Source: SZUA-22 sp963751695 (GTDB taxonomy: Bacteria; Bacteroidota; Ignavibacteria; Ignavibacteriales; Melioribacteraceae). From it: DNA of 64,000 bases. The notes beneath the pieces were generated by a model. It ran no database searches. It was not told the DNA's origin and was given only the letters and a program-made list of their open reading frames with translations. Positions 27,082 through 36,335 of the stretch are shown in pieces (the stretch's first letter is position 1; each line of letters starts with the position of its first letter). A program made the translations under genes and the position numbers. Location of the stretch: contig CAVVVP010000002.1 of NCBI GenBank assembly GCA_963751695.1, positions 248,001-312,000 on the forward strand, given 5' to 3'.

Positions 27082-28734
27082 ATGAGTAAGATTCATCTTA
27101 AAAATATTTCAATAAAAGAATCTGAATTTGCTGTTCTCGACTTTGAAACTACCGGTACCTCTTCGAAACAGAATAGAGTAATTGAAATTGGAATTGTGCA
27201 TGTTAAGAATAACAAAATTGTTGACTCCTTTCAGTCGTTCATTCATCCTGGATGTAACATTCCCCCATTCATTACCTCATTAACTGGAATAAATGACGAG
27301 CACGTCAGAGATGCACCCTTCTTTGAAGATATATTCTCAGAGATCCTTGAATTTATTGGAGATTCTGTAATCGTTGCTCATAATTTACAGTTCGATTATT
27401 CTTTTCTAAAAAGTGAATTGAGCAGAGCTGAATTACTACTGCCAGAAAATGCTAAACTCTGCACACTTAAACTTGCTCGTAAATTATATCCGGACTTAAA
27501 GAGTAAATCGTTGGTTAGTCTCGTAAAGCATTTCAGAATTAGGCATAAGGATGTGCACCGAGCACTTGGTGATGCAACTGTTACTGCTAAGATCTTGATA
27601 AAAATGATTAAATCCCTTCAAGAGGATCATAATATTACGGAACTTGAAGAACTCTTAAGTTATCAATCGAGCACTGTGATAAAATCTGGTTATAGAATAA
27701 TAAAGAAAAAACTAGCTAGTGATTTTGCCAGTCTTCCCTCAGCACCTGGCGTTTATATTTTTAAGAACGCTAAAGATGATTTTATCTACATAGGTAAAGC
27801 CAAGGTTTTAAAAAATAGAGTAGCAAATTATTTTTCCGGCAGTGCTGCTAGAAAAGCCAAGAAGATTGTGAGAAAATCTTCACGCCTAGATTTTATTCAA
27901 ACCAAATCTGAATTAAGTGCGTTAATTCTTGAAAGTGAATTAATCAAGAAACATGATCCCCCGATGAATACTTTGCTGAAAAAATATCCGCAGCAGTATT
28001 TTATTAAAATAGGATTAACCAAAGAATATCCAGATTTAAAATCTACATCTCAATTTCACTTTGATGGGAACGACTATTTTGGTCCATACAGCAACGGTGA
28101 AACGTCTCGAAGCTTGATTGAAATCGTTGATAGGACATACATGCTTAGAGAGTGCAATGATAAGGAGCTAAAGAAAGGGAAAAAATGTTATCTCTATGAT
28201 ATTAAGAGATGCGTTGCCCCATGTATTCTCGAAGCCAAAACCGAATATGAGAATGAACTCAATTTAGCATATGATTTTCTCTCTGGTGGGAATCAGAATA
28301 TTGTTGACAAACTTCTAAGTAAAATGAAAGTTTTTTCGGATGAAAGAAAATATGAAGAAGCTGCAGAAATTAGAGATTTGGTTAACAAAATCTTAAGTCA
28401 GTTGAATCGTTCCTCAATTTTGGCTGAACCAGTAAACAAGGTAAATGCTCTAGTAGAAATACAAAGTAACGATAATAAGGATCACTTACTATTTCTTGAA
28501 GGAAAACTTTTCATTAGAAATTTCAATAGTGAATCACTTGATTTCGAATCAGTTCTTGATGATTATTATAATGGAAACCACAATTTGGATAATTCAGCTG
28601 ACGAAAAGCATTTGGGAAGAATGAAGATAGCGCTGAGTTGGCTTGTTCCGAATAGAAACTTTGTAAAGATTTATTATCTTAAAAACTACTCAAGCAGGGA
28701 TGAACTATATTCCAAAGCAGCTTTAACCAATTGA
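27082..28734 (+). CDS. DEDDh 3'-5' exonuclease fused to a UvrC-like GIY-YIG endonuclease
   Basis: A 550-residue fusion. Residues ~10-175 form a DnaQ-like exonuclease: AVLDFETTGT (D, E), IVAHNLQFDYSFL (D), and HRALGDATVTAKIL (H, D). Residues ~215-300 form a GIY-YIG nuclease (LPSAPGVYIFKNAKDDFIYIGKAK), and ~375-450 a UvrC-like Cys and UVR helix region (LKKGKKCYLYDIKRCVAPC, KYEEAAEIRDLV). It lacks the RNase H-like second nuclease of UvrC. The domain order matches the DEDD/UvrC fusions known in actinobacteria and some Bacteroidota, sometimes called Cho-like. It likely trims or incises damaged DNA; partners are unknown. It ends at a bidirectional terminator. Confidence 0.88.
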   Translation: MSKIHLKNISIKESEFAVLDFETTGTSSKQNRVIEIGIVHVKNNKIVDSFQSFIHPGCNIPPFITSLTGINDEHVRDAPFFEDIFSEILEFIGDSVIVAHNLQFDYSFLKSELSRAELLLPENAKLCTLKLARKLYPDLKSKSLVSLVKHFRIRHKDVHRALGDATVTAKILIKMIKSLQEDHNITELEELLSYQSSTVIKSGYRIIKKKLASDFASLPSAPGVYIFKNAKDDFIYIGKAKVLKNRVANYFSGSAARKAKKIVRKSSRLDFIQTKSELSALILESELIKKHDPPMNTLLKKYPQQYFIKIGLTKEYPDLKSTSQFHFDGNDYFGPYSNGETSRSLIEIVDRTYMLRECNDKELKKGKKCYLYDIKRCVAPCILEAKTEYENELNLAYDFLSGGNQNIVDKLLSKMKVFSDERKYEEAAEIRDLVNKILSQLNRSSILAEPVNKVNALVEIQSNDNKDHLLFLEGKLFIRNFNSESLDFESVLDDYYNGNHNLDNSADEKHLGRMKIALSWLVPNRNFVKIYYLKNYSSRDELYSKAALTN

Positions 28735-28741
28735 AGATTTG

Positions 28742-28773
28742 ATAAACCCGACTTATTAGAAAGTCGGGTTTAT
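28742..28773. terminator. Bidirectional intrinsic terminator
   Basis: A perfect 13-bp inverted repeat (ATAAACCCGACTT and AAGTCGGGTTTAT) with a 6-base loop. It is between the convergent ends of the exonuclease fusion (8 bp after its stop) and htpG (11 bp). The stem ends in A and T tracts on both sides and so can serve both directions. Confidence 0.9.
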
Positions 28774-28784
28774 ATAAACTGTAT

Positions 28785-30698
28785 TTATTTTATTTTTTTT
28801 ACTTCAGTATACCATTCGCTTGATTCTTCTAGCATTGAATTAACTCTATTTACAAGTTTATGTGGGTCGGTTAGATAGCCCTCAAGCAATAATGATGTAT
28901 CGTAAAGTTGGTTAGTAACTTCCGTTAAATATTTATCATTAGGATCAGACTTAAATACTTTAAGAAGATTTCTTATGAGATTGTGATCTTTGTTAACTTC
29001 CATTACTTTTTCCGGAATCTTCTCTGTATTCTGCATTATGTTCATCATTTTTTGCATTGAAGCTGACATAGTATTATCAGCATTTACTAGGCATGCTGGA
29101 CTGTCATCTAATCTTTCAGATACATTAACTTCTTTTACTTTCGCACCAAGAATTTCTTTCATTTTCTCAAGTAAACTAGAAAATTGAAGTTCGTCATCTT
29201 TTGTTAGAGTTTTACTTTTTGTTTTTTTCTCTTCAACATCAGTAAACTTATCAAGATCTTTAAGCTCAGCTTGATCAACCGATTTCAATTCATGATCTTT
29301 ATATTTTGCTAACGAGCTAATTACAAACTCATCAACTGGATCATACAAATAAAGAACCTCAATTCCTTTCCTTCGATATACTTCTAAATGAGGATCCATT
29401 TTAAGAGCTTCTTTACTAGGACCAGTCATGTAATATATATCTTTCTGATCTTTCTTAATTCTCTCAACATATTCTGCAAGGGAAGTTAATGTTTCACCCT
29501 CTTTATTCGCCGACGAATCAAATCTTAATAATTCTGAATATTTTTCCTGATTAGCGTAGTCCATATAACCCATTTTAAATATCCGGGCGTATTCTCTCCA
29601 AAATTCAGTATATTTTTCTTTATCATCTTTTGCCATTTTTGTTAGAGCAGAAAGAACTTGACTTGTAACACTGCTTGAGATTTTTGAGAAGATAACGTTC
29701 TCTTGCAGAGTTTCTCTGGAAATATTAAGCGGAAGATCTTCAGAATCAACAACGCCGCGCACAAAGCTAAGATATTCTGGTAATAACTCTTTGTTCTTAT
29801 GCTGAATTAGAACTCTTCTTATGTAAAGATCTAATCCGTAATCTTCACGATTAAATCCAAACATATCCATGTTCTTTTTGGGAATGAATAAGAGAGAATT
29901 AAACTGAATAGGAGCATCAACGGAACGATGTATAGTTTCTAGTGGTTCTTCAGAATCATAAGTAAGGAATTTATAGAATTCTGTATATTGTTCTTTTTTA
30001 ACAGAAGATTTTGGTTCTCTCCAAATTGCGGAAACAGTATTTAGCTGTTCTTTCTCAAATTTTATTGGGAAAGTGATAAAATTTGAGTGTTTTTTTATCA
30101 CACTTTCAATACGATATTTCTCAGTATAATCTTTTTCATCTTTCTTTAAGTGAATAATAACTTGTGTTCCACGGGCAATATCTTTTTCTAATTCTGTAAC
30201 TTTGAAACTCCCCAATCCATCAGATACCCACTTTATCGGTTTTGCATCTGCTTTAAATGAACGAGTAACTATCTCGACCTTATCAGCGACCATAAATACA
30301 GAATAAAATCCAACACCAAATTTTCCGATAATATTATTTGCCTGATCTTTGTTTTCAGAAAGTTGTTTTAAAAATTCTGCAGATCCAGATTTCGCAATTG
30401 TTCCAATATTTTTTATGATTTCATCTTTGGTCATACCAATTCCAGAATCAGAAATGGTTAACTGATTTTTCTTTTCATTTGCATCTATACTGATTTCAAG
30501 CGGAAGGTCGTTCTGATAAATCTCAGTCCCTTTATTTGACTCAAACCTAAGTTTATCAAGTGCATCGGAAGCATTTGATACCAATTCACGAATAAATATT
30601 TCTTTGTTCGTATAAAGTGAATGAACAAGAATATTCAACAATTCTTTTACTTCAGCCTTAAACTCATATTGATTTGCTTTTGAGTCTACTTTACTCAT
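28785..30698 (-). CDS. htpG: Hsp90-family chaperone HtpG
   Basis: A 637-residue ATP-dependent chaperone. The N-terminal GHKL ATPase has [20 protein letters not shown] (~30-50), [10 protein letters not shown] (~90), and [15 protein letters not shown] (~125). The middle segment has [10 protein letters not shown] and [17 protein letters not shown], and [18 protein letters not shown] (~325) is typical. The C-terminal dimer domain runs to the end. The ATG at 30698 follows GGAGGATTCT, whose GGAGG is an ideal ribosome site. An in-frame ATG 12 bases upstream overlaps that site and is unlikely to be used. It is downstream of a small zinc-ribbon gene. Confidence 0.95.
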
Positions 30699-30784
30699 AG
30701 AATCCTCCATGTATAATTGTTTTATCTTAAATCATTTTTTAATGGGAATAGGATGCAGAAAAGCCTGAATAGCTTCAAAGAAAA

Positions 30785-31072
30785 TTATTTCATCGCGAAT
30801 TTTTGAATTATAAATCTTACAATTACTGCAGTTGCCAACATTAAAAGTATATACAACAATATAGTTCTTAACGGAATTTTACTAAATTTAAACGAAAATT
30901 TTCTCCCTCGCCATCCACATTCTTTACACCTATAGTAGCTCCATAATCCCAGTTTGGTGCTTTTTTCGAAACTATTTTTTGCTCTGGACTTTCCTAGCTT
31001 ACCAATACCACCACAACTTGGACAAGCTCCGAATGAGTGATCTTTTTTTATAACAATAGTTTCGGTTTTCAC
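30785..31072 (-). CDS. Small zinc-ribbon membrane protein
   Basis: A 95-residue protein. The cytoplasmic part has a four-Cys zinc ribbon, CPSCGGIGKLGKSRA (~18-21) and YRCKECGWRGRKF (~48-60), which are C-x2-C and C-x2-C pairs. It ends with a membrane helix (ILLYILLMLATAVIVRFII, ~70-90). The role is unknown; small Zn ribbon plus TM proteins often regulate or scaffold other membrane proteins. It lies between the TauE-type gene and htpG. Confidence 0.7.
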   Translation of the reverse strand: MKTETIVIKKDHSFGACPSCGGIGKLGKSRAKNSFEKSTKLGLWSYYRCKECGWRGRKFSFKFSKIPLRTILLYILLMLATAVIVRFIIQKFAMK

Positions 31073-31126
31073 ATCCCCTCGAGAATTTTCACCATTACTA
31101 ACAACAAAAATACGGAAAATATTTTC

Positions 31127-31870
31127 TTAAAAACAGGGACAGGAATATTCAAGATTTAATTTAACTCCTAATTTTGCACCTATCAGCGATCCAATACCTA
31201 GAGGAATTCCGGCCTTTAAGTTTATATAACCAACTTGATATGTCAATGGATTCCAATCTAAATTGATTATTAGATAAGAGATCACTGAACTTATCATCGT
31301 AATAACCACAGCAATTGTTGCAGTACCCACCGCAAGTTTTAAGTTTCCTTTAAAATAGTAAACGAGAAAAGGCACATAAAATATCCCTCCTCCAAATCCA
31401 GTTAAAGATGCTACACCTCCAAAGATCAATCCGAATAAAAAAAGATGCTTTTTATCTAAATTTTTATAGCTGGATTGATCCTTGTCCCTACTGAAAAACA
31501 GATACAGAGAAATTAGAACTATAATAGAGACTATTAAAAATCTAAGTAACATTGGATCAAATTCAGAAATGAATTTAGGAATGATAGATGCAGAAAAGAA
31601 ACATCCAACACCTAAAAATAATCCATCAATAAGCTTAATATTGTCTTTTCTCCAATGATTGTAGAAAGCTGAGGTTGATGCAAAACTTCCAGCAAATAGG
31701 GATGTAGCAATTGCTGATAAGGTAATCAAATTATTTTCAACACCTATTATAGGAAGGATAAAAAACAACGATGGAAGAAAAACTATTCCTCCTCCTACTC
31801 CAAAAAGGCCGGAAAGAATTCCAGTTATAAAACCAATAGCTATATATAGTATGATATATATAATATCAAT
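31127..31870 (-). CDS. TauE/SafE-family membrane permease, ATT start
   Basis: Read from an ATT codon at 31868-31870, the protein has 247 residues with seven or eight membrane helices and both halves of the family repeat: GFITGILSGLFGVGGGIVF (~13-31) and GVASLTGFGGGIFYVPFLV (~152). Members export sulfonates, sulfite or similar anions. No ATG, GTG or TTG occurs in frame before the TTG at 31766-31768, and starting there would delete the first conserved G-rich helix. The ATT shares its last T with the TGA of the protease gene (ATTGA), which suggests stop-start coupling. The gene closes the ybbR-tmk-protease operon. Confidence 0.72.
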   Translation of the reverse strand: MDIIYIILYIAIGFITGILSGLFGVGGGIVFLPSLFFILPIIGVENNLITLSAIATSLFAGSFASTSAFYNHWRKDNIKLIDGLFLGVGCFFSASIIPKFISEFDPMLLRFLIVSIIVLISLYLFFSRDKDQSSYKNLDKKHLFLFGLIFGGVASLTGFGGGIFYVPFLVYYFKGNLKLAVGTATIAVVITMISSVISYLIINLDWNPLTYQVGYINLKAGIPLGIGSLIGAKLGVKLNLEYSCPCF

Positions 31871-33515
31871 TTGAGATGCCTAAGAGGTCATTGTAGGTTG
31901 ATTCAGATGCTAAAATCGTATTTGCTATCTCAAACTGTTTATCATGTTTGAGCGATTGGACAATCCTTCCAGATCTTCCATCAAGTCTTGAAGCTAATTC
32001 CTCTTCGATAAGATATATAATTTCGTTTTTGTACTTTTCCAATTCAGCAATTTTTTCATCTTCGTATTCATTATCGAGCTGTGTAATTAGATTAAATACA
32101 TCTTCGTGCATTTCTTCTTTTTTTGCGATTAGCCTAAGATCTTCTAATAATTTTTCTGAATTGGAAGAATATTCAAATTTGTTTTCCTTAATATAGTTTA
32201 TAAAGTTCTCAAACAACTTCTGCTTATCTATTGATTCAATATCTTCAATTTTATTAGTATTATAATAGTTTGTAGTAAATCTAAAGAACATTCCTCTAGC
32301 TAATAGTGCTTGTATTTGCTTTGACTCAGACTTGTTAGATACAATTGTATCAGGGGTAATTCCTCCATTTGCAAATACTTGACGCATATTATCTGTGAAG
32401 AATCCTTCATCTACTTCATTTTTCTCAATATTAAAAATATCGTCATTTTCTGAATAGTCTATTCGCTGAATTGATCGTCCACTCGGTGTAAAATACTTAG
32501 CAGTCGTAATCTTCAACGATGTATTAAACGATAGTGGAAGTACTGTTTGGACGAGTCCTTTTCCAAAAGATTGAGTTCCAACGATTACTCCTCTATCGTG
32601 GTCTTTTATAGCCCCTGCAACTATCTCTGATGCAGAAGCAGATCCTCCGTCGATAAGTACAACAACATTTTTATTTTTAATAAGTGGCTCTTCTTCTGCA
32701 AAATATTTGGCATTAGCTGCATCATTTCTTCCGACAACTGAAACGACCAGTTCTTTTCTGTTTAAAAATTTCTCACTCACATCAATGGCTTGATCGAGGA
32801 GCCCTCCTGGATTTCCACGTAAATCTAGTATTACGGAACCAATTTCTTTTTGTTTTCCTAACTCTACTAGTGCATTTTTAACCTCGGTTCCTGCTGAGCG
32901 GGTAAAACCGCTTAACTTAAGGTAAGCTATATTTCCTTCTTCAGGAACAAAGCCGTAATAAGTAAGATTTTTAACAGTGATCTCTTCTAACACTATCTCA
33001 AACAATAATGGATCGTCAATTCCATCTCTTTGAATAGTAAGCTGGATAATCTTGCCCGGATCTCCTTTCAAATATGAGCTGAGTTTTTCATAATTTTCTT
33101 TTTTAAGCTCTATGCTATCGACTTTTACAAGCACGTCACCAACACGAAGACCTTGTCTCTGTGCAGGATAACCTTCCATCAACTCAAGTACAGTTATTTT
33201 ATCATTACGAAGCCCAACACTAGTTCCAATACCTCCGTACTTTCCAGTTGTAACTACATCAAAATCTTTCTTCATCGTTTCATCTATATAATTGGTGTAA
33301 GGATCTAACGAAGAAAGCATACCTTTAATTCCAGAAATCATAAAGTTCTCTGGATTTACATCTTCAACATAGTTTAATGTAACTTCTCGATAGACTTTTC
33401 CAAAAATATCAATGCTTTTAGAAATTTGAAAATATATGTCTGAATCTTGATTAACGAATCCAGTTATACCCAAATATGCAATCAAGATAAATGCGATTAT
33501 TTTTTTATTTAACAT
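31866..33515 (-). CDS. C-terminal processing peptidase (S41, tail-specific protease)
   Basis: A 549-residue S41 serine protease with a signal or anchor segment (IIAFILIAYLGITGF), a PDZ domain at ~85-160 (GKYGGIGTSVGLR, GYPAQRQGLRVGDVL), and the catalytic domain with DLRGNPGGLLDQAI and GGSASASEIVAGAIKD (Ser) plus VGTQSFGKGLVQT (Lys, ~330). It trims C-termini of periplasmic or secreted proteins. The ATG at 33515 is chosen because AAGGA lies five bases upstream. An ATG 39 bases further up exists but lies inside tmk without a site. It overlaps tmk by 11 bp and the TauE-type gene by 5 bp. Confidence 0.9.
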   Translation of the reverse strand: MLNKKIIAFILIAYLGITGFVNQDSDIYFQISKSIDIFGKVYREVTLNYVEDVNPENFMISGIKGMLSSLDPYTNYIDETMKKDFDVVTTGKYGGIGTSVGLRNDKITVLELMEGYPAQRQGLRVGDVLVKVDSIELKKENYEKLSSYLKGDPGKIIQLTIQRDGIDDPLLFEIVLEEITVKNLTYYGFVPEEGNIAYLKLSGFTRSAGTEVKNALVELGKQKEIGSVILDLRGNPGGLLDQAIDVSEKFLNRKELVVSVVGRNDAANAKYFAEEEPLIKNKNVVVLIDGGSASASEIVAGAIKDHDRGVIVGTQSFGKGLVQTVLPLSFNTSLKITTAKYFTPSGRSIQRIDYSENDDIFNIEKNEVDEGFFTDNMRQVFANGGITPDTIVSNKSESKQIQALLARGMFFRFTTNYYNTNKIEDIESIDKQKLFENFINYIKENKFEYSSNSEKLLEDLRLIAKKEEMHEDVFNLITQLDNEYEDEKIAELEKYKNEIIYLIEEELASRLDGRSGRIVQSLKHDKQFEIANTILASESTYNDLLGISN

Positions 33516-34140
33516 TATGGTCCTTCTCTTTTTGCAGGTTTGATAGTTCTCCAATTATTTGTTGATGAACTTCCTCAATACTCTTTGTTCCATCAATTCT
33601 TTTAATTCTACTCTCAGATTTACTGAGCTCTATATATCCTCTATAGACTTTTTGATAAAATTTATTCTCAGACAATTCTATTCTATCCAAATTTTTCTCG
33701 CCAAATTTTACTCTTCTTTTCGATATTTCTTCCAATGGGACATCTATGAAAAAAGTGATCTTTGGTATAGCCCCATTAATAGCAAATTCTTGAATCTCCT
33801 TTACCTTTTTAATATTAATACCCCTTCCGTAACCTTGATAGGTAATCGATGAGTCATGAAATCTGTCAGAGATAACATATACTCCCTCCTCTAGAAGTGG
33901 GATGATCTTTTCTCTAACAAGCTGTGCCCTGCTTGCTGAGAAGAGGAGAAGTTCAGATTCCATAGTCATTTTAGTATTCTTTTTATCTAGAAGAATATCC
34001 CTGACCTTCTCTGAGATCTCTGTACCTCCTGGTTCTCTAATAATAACTACTCTTTCTCCATTTGCTTCTAGATAGTTTTTTAAAATTTCTACTTGAGTAG
34101 ATTTCCCGCAGAAGTCGAGTCCTTCAAAAGTTATAAACAT
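33505..34140 (-). CDS. tmk: Thymidylate kinase
   Basis: A 211-residue dTMP kinase that makes dTDP for DNA synthesis. It starts MFITFEGLDFCGKSTQVEIL (P-loop variant GLDFCGKST), then VIIREPGGTEISEKVRDILL (the DRY/EPGGT loop), and ISDRFHDSSITYQGYGRGI (DRF/Y catalytic region, ~95-115), followed by FIDVPLEEISKRR (~140). Normal length. It follows ybbR by 2 bp and overlaps the S41 protease. Confidence 0.95.
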   Translation of the reverse strand: MFITFEGLDFCGKSTQVEILKNYLEANGERVVIIREPGGTEISEKVRDILLDKKNTKMTMESELLLFSASRAQLVREKIIPLLEEGVYVISDRFHDSSITYQGYGRGINIKKVKEIQEFAINGAIPKITFFIDVPLEEISKRRVKFGEKNLDRIELSENKFYQKVYRGYIELSKSESRIKRIDGTKSIEEVHQQIIGELSNLQKEKDHNVK

Positions 34141-34142
34141 AT

Positions 34143-35054
34143 TTAATATTGTTTGATTACGTAGTTAAGTGATTTTGGTTCAACGTTACTTATTTTCGTG
34201 TATTCAGGAATTTTAATGATTGGTTCCACCAATCCCAGAGTATCTTTAATCGCTTCTTGAAAATTAACGTAAGCAATAATTTCATCTTTCTTTAGCACTC
34301 CAAGCATTTTAATTCCTCCACGCAATGTAACATTCAACTTCGATGGGAAAAGTGAAAGCTCTCTAGATGGTGGAGCTCCAACAACCTCTACTGGAACTTC
34401 ATCAAATGTTTTATCAACTATTTTCTGAACGTCAAATTTGATTAAGCACTTGCTATTGCTATATGTTATATGATTAATAGGTTCCAGTTCAATGCTTTCA
34501 ACTACTTTATCATCGATTCCTTCATAAACAACACTTCGAGTAATTACAGCATTCATTTTTCTAATTATACTTTGTGGACCCATTACAAGCACAGAATCAG
34601 GTTCTAGAATAACTTCAGAAACTAATTCATAGTCTTCTTGTGCTTCAATCGAAATATTCGGAATTATTGGCACCGTCTTATAATTTATTCTCTCAATGGA
34701 AAAATCAAGTTGATCAGGATTTACTCGTACAACTTGCAAACTTGAGGTAAGCCAAGGATTTTGAGAAAGAACATCACGAAGCCGCACTATTTGCTCACCT
34801 GCTTTTTCGTTTGTTGAAACCTCGAGTTTATTGTCAGGGCCCATAGTAACTTGAGCTAATGCCCACCCTTCACCTTGCAAAACTAATGATGCTTCAGTTG
34901 TTGACTGTGATTGAATTGTATGATCTTGCAAAAAATTAGTAAACTCAATAGGAACATTCATTGTAGTTGTATACTGACCAGAGAATGATACAAAAATCCA
35001 TAGTACAATCGAAAAAACAATCGACAAAACTATTGTTGTTCCATTTGGTTTCAT
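34143..35054 (-). CDS. YbbR-like domain protein
   Basis: A 303-residue protein with an N-terminal membrane anchor (TTIVLSIVFSIVLWIFVSFSG) and then two or three YbbR-type beta repeats: VPIEFTNFLQ, PIIPNISIEAQEDYELVSE with VLVMGPQSIIRKM, and VPVEVVGAPPS with LNVTLRG. In Firmicutes YbbR (CdaR) regulates the diadenylate cyclase CdaA. Here no CdaA gene is adjacent, so that link is not shown. It is 88 bp downstream of a terminator that isolates it from the BMC genes and 2 bp before tmk. Confidence 0.8.
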   Translation of the reverse strand: MKPNGTTIVLSIVFSIVLWIFVSFSGQYTTTMNVPIEFTNFLQDHTIQSQSTTEASLVLQGEGWALAQVTMGPDNKLEVSTNEKAGEQIVRLRDVLSQNPWLTSSLQVVRVNPDQLDFSIERINYKTVPIIPNISIEAQEDYELVSEVILEPDSVLVMGPQSIIRKMNAVITRSVVYEGIDDKVVESIELEPINHITYSNSKCLIKFDVQKIVDKTFDEVPVEVVGAPPSRELSLFPSKLNVTLRGGIKMLGVLKKDEIIAYVNFQEAIKDTLGLVEPIIKIPEYTKISNVEPKSLNYVIKQY

Positions 35055-35141
35055 AATAAGATCCTAACCAATCCTAAAATTATTGTTTGAATATTACAAT
35101 TGAATATAAACTTAATTATTTGAAGTAATCAATAGACAAAA

Positions 35142-35169
35142 ATAAAAAAACTCCAAGTAAATTGGAGTT
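35142..35169 (-). terminator. Rho-independent terminator of the BMC operon
   Basis: On the minus strand the 8-bp stem AACTCCAA/TTGGAGTT with loop TTTAC is followed by a T-rich tract that includes TTTTTTT. It lies 20 bp past the stop of the long-tailed BMC gene and isolates it from ybbR. Confidence 0.88.
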
Positions 35170-35189
35170 CAAAAATTTGGAGTGATGAA

Positions 35190-35957
35190 TTAAAGAATCT
35201 CTTTGAAGTATTCTAAAAGTACCTTTCTATTCGCTTTTGAGATATCTCTTCCCTTAATTGGAAAATTGGATTTGCTCCTAGCAAGTCTTCGAAGTTCATG
35301 GACATTCATATTCATAATGTCATTATCGAGCTGGACATCAGCAACCTTTGTGATTTCAACTTCTTCAGAATGTTCTAGCTCAGATTTTGCTTCAGCTCTT
35401 AACTTAGCAAGCGTATCCATTCCTTTTATTTTTGAATCCGATCTAGAAGTTTTTTTCACTTCAACCTTTTTTTCTTCAACTATTGGTTGAGTCTTTTCTG
35501 CAACCTTAGCTTTCTTTACTTTCGGTTTTTCTTCAACAATGGTTGAAATCGGTTTGGGAGTTTCTTTCTTAATAACTGGATCCGCTATTTCTTCTACTCT
35601 TGGCTCAACTTTTTCTTCGTTTGTTTTTACAGAAGGAGAAGATTTTCTTGGGGATATTATTGGTTTATTCTTTACCTTGACTTTCTTTTTTGGCTCAATA
35701 AAGAATTCGAGTTCATCGTGGGGGCGAGGAATAACATGCGCTGCTACCAGTTCTCCAACTCTCTGAGCAGCTGCAGTGCCTGCGTCCACAGCTGATTTAA
35801 CAGCTGCAACTTCACCAACAATTTTAATTGCGATCAGAGCTCCGGAACTTTTTTCTTTACCAATAATTTTGACATTTGCTGCTTTAACCATAGCATCAGC
35901 AGCTTCAATAGCACCAACAAGCCCTTTGGTTTCAATTAGACCAAGCGCAAGTAACAT
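35190..35957 (-). CDS. BMC-H shell protein with long charged C-terminal extension
   Basis: A 255-residue protein. Residues 1-~92 are a BMC domain (LALGLIETKGLVGAIEAADA, EKSSGALIAIKIVGEVAAV, ELVAAHVIPRPHDE) and form a hexameric shell tile facet. From ~93 to 205 comes a lysine/glutamate/proline-rich low-complexity region (KKKVKVKNKPIISPRKSS, VVEKTQ-type K/E segments). The end (~215-255) is a small helical module, MNVHELRRLARSKSNFPIKG ... NRKVLLEYFKEIL, resembling Rho-N/SAP or peripheral-subunit-binding-type three-helix folds. Long-tailed BMC-H proteins (PduK-like in layout) are known; this ending I do not recognise. The tail may bind cargo, nucleic acid or scaffold. It is 16 bp after the plain BMC-H gene. 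Confidence 0.82.
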   Translation of the reverse strand: MLLALGLIETKGLVGAIEAADAMVKAANVKIIGKEKSSGALIAIKIVGEVAAVKSAVDAGTAAAQRVGELVAAHVIPRPHDELEFFIEPKKKVKVKNKPIISPRKSSPSVKTNEEKVEPRVEEIADPVIKKETPKPISTIVEEKPKVKKAKVAEKTQPIVEEKKVEVKKTSRSDSKIKGMDTLAKLRAEAKSELEHSEEVEITKVADVQLDNDIMNMNVHELRRLARSKSNFPIKGRDISKANRKVLLEYFKEIL

Positions 35958-35973
35958 ATTTGCCTATGCTTTG

Positions 35974-36249
35974 TTATTTTTTTGGTAAAATAATTTCTAC
36001 GTCCGAATGTGGTCGTGGAATTACGTGAACAGATACTAATTCCCCAACTCTTTGAGCTGCTGCTGCTCCCGCATCGGTTGCGGCTTTTACAGCACCAACA
36101 TCACCTCTAACCATTACAGTAACATATCCACCGCCAATGGTTTCTTTTCCGATTAATTCAACTTTTGCAGCTTTAACCATTGCATCTGCGGCTTCGATTG
36201 ATCCGACCAATCCTTTGGTCTCAATCATTCCAAGTGCATCTAGAGTCAT
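35974..36249 (-). CDS. BMC-H shell protein
   Basis: A 91-residue canonical single-BMC-domain protein: MTLDALGMIETKGLVGSIEA, the pore-loop region ETIGGGYVTVMVRGDVGAVK, DAGAAAAQRVGELVS, and HVIPRPHSDVEIILP. It builds the flat hexamers of a bacterial microcompartment shell, with a pore lined by the loop around GGGY. GGGAG lies about seven bases upstream of the ATG. It is the first gene of the two-gene BMC operon. BMC-P and BMC-T pentamer/trimer genes and the aldehyde dehydrogenase typical of such loci are not in the window. Confidence 0.95.
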   Translation of the reverse strand: MTLDALGMIETKGLVGSIEAADAMVKAAKVELIGKETIGGGYVTVMVRGDVGAVKAATDAGAAAAQRVGELVSVHVIPRPHSDVEIILPKK

Positions 36250-36281
36250 GTAATGCTCCCAAATTTAATTAAGATATCTCC

Positions 36282-36310
36282 AAAATAATTTAATAAGTTA
36301 AAAATGTCAA
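36282..36310 (-). promoter_or_regulatory. Sigma-70-like promoter for BMC operon (candidate)
   Basis: On the minus strand TTGACA (36305-36310) is followed 17 bases later by TATTTT (36282-36287), about 32 bp before the BMC-H ATG. The TTGACA and the 17-base spacing are perfect matches; the -10 matches less well. The ruvX gene ends just upstream. Confidence 0.5.
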
Positions 36311-36335
36311 TTATAAAAGTGAATGCTCCAAGAAT

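Noticed and set aside
31127..31870. TauE gene as a frameshifted gene
   Set aside because: The reading frame is continuous through all conserved helices; only the start codon is unusual.
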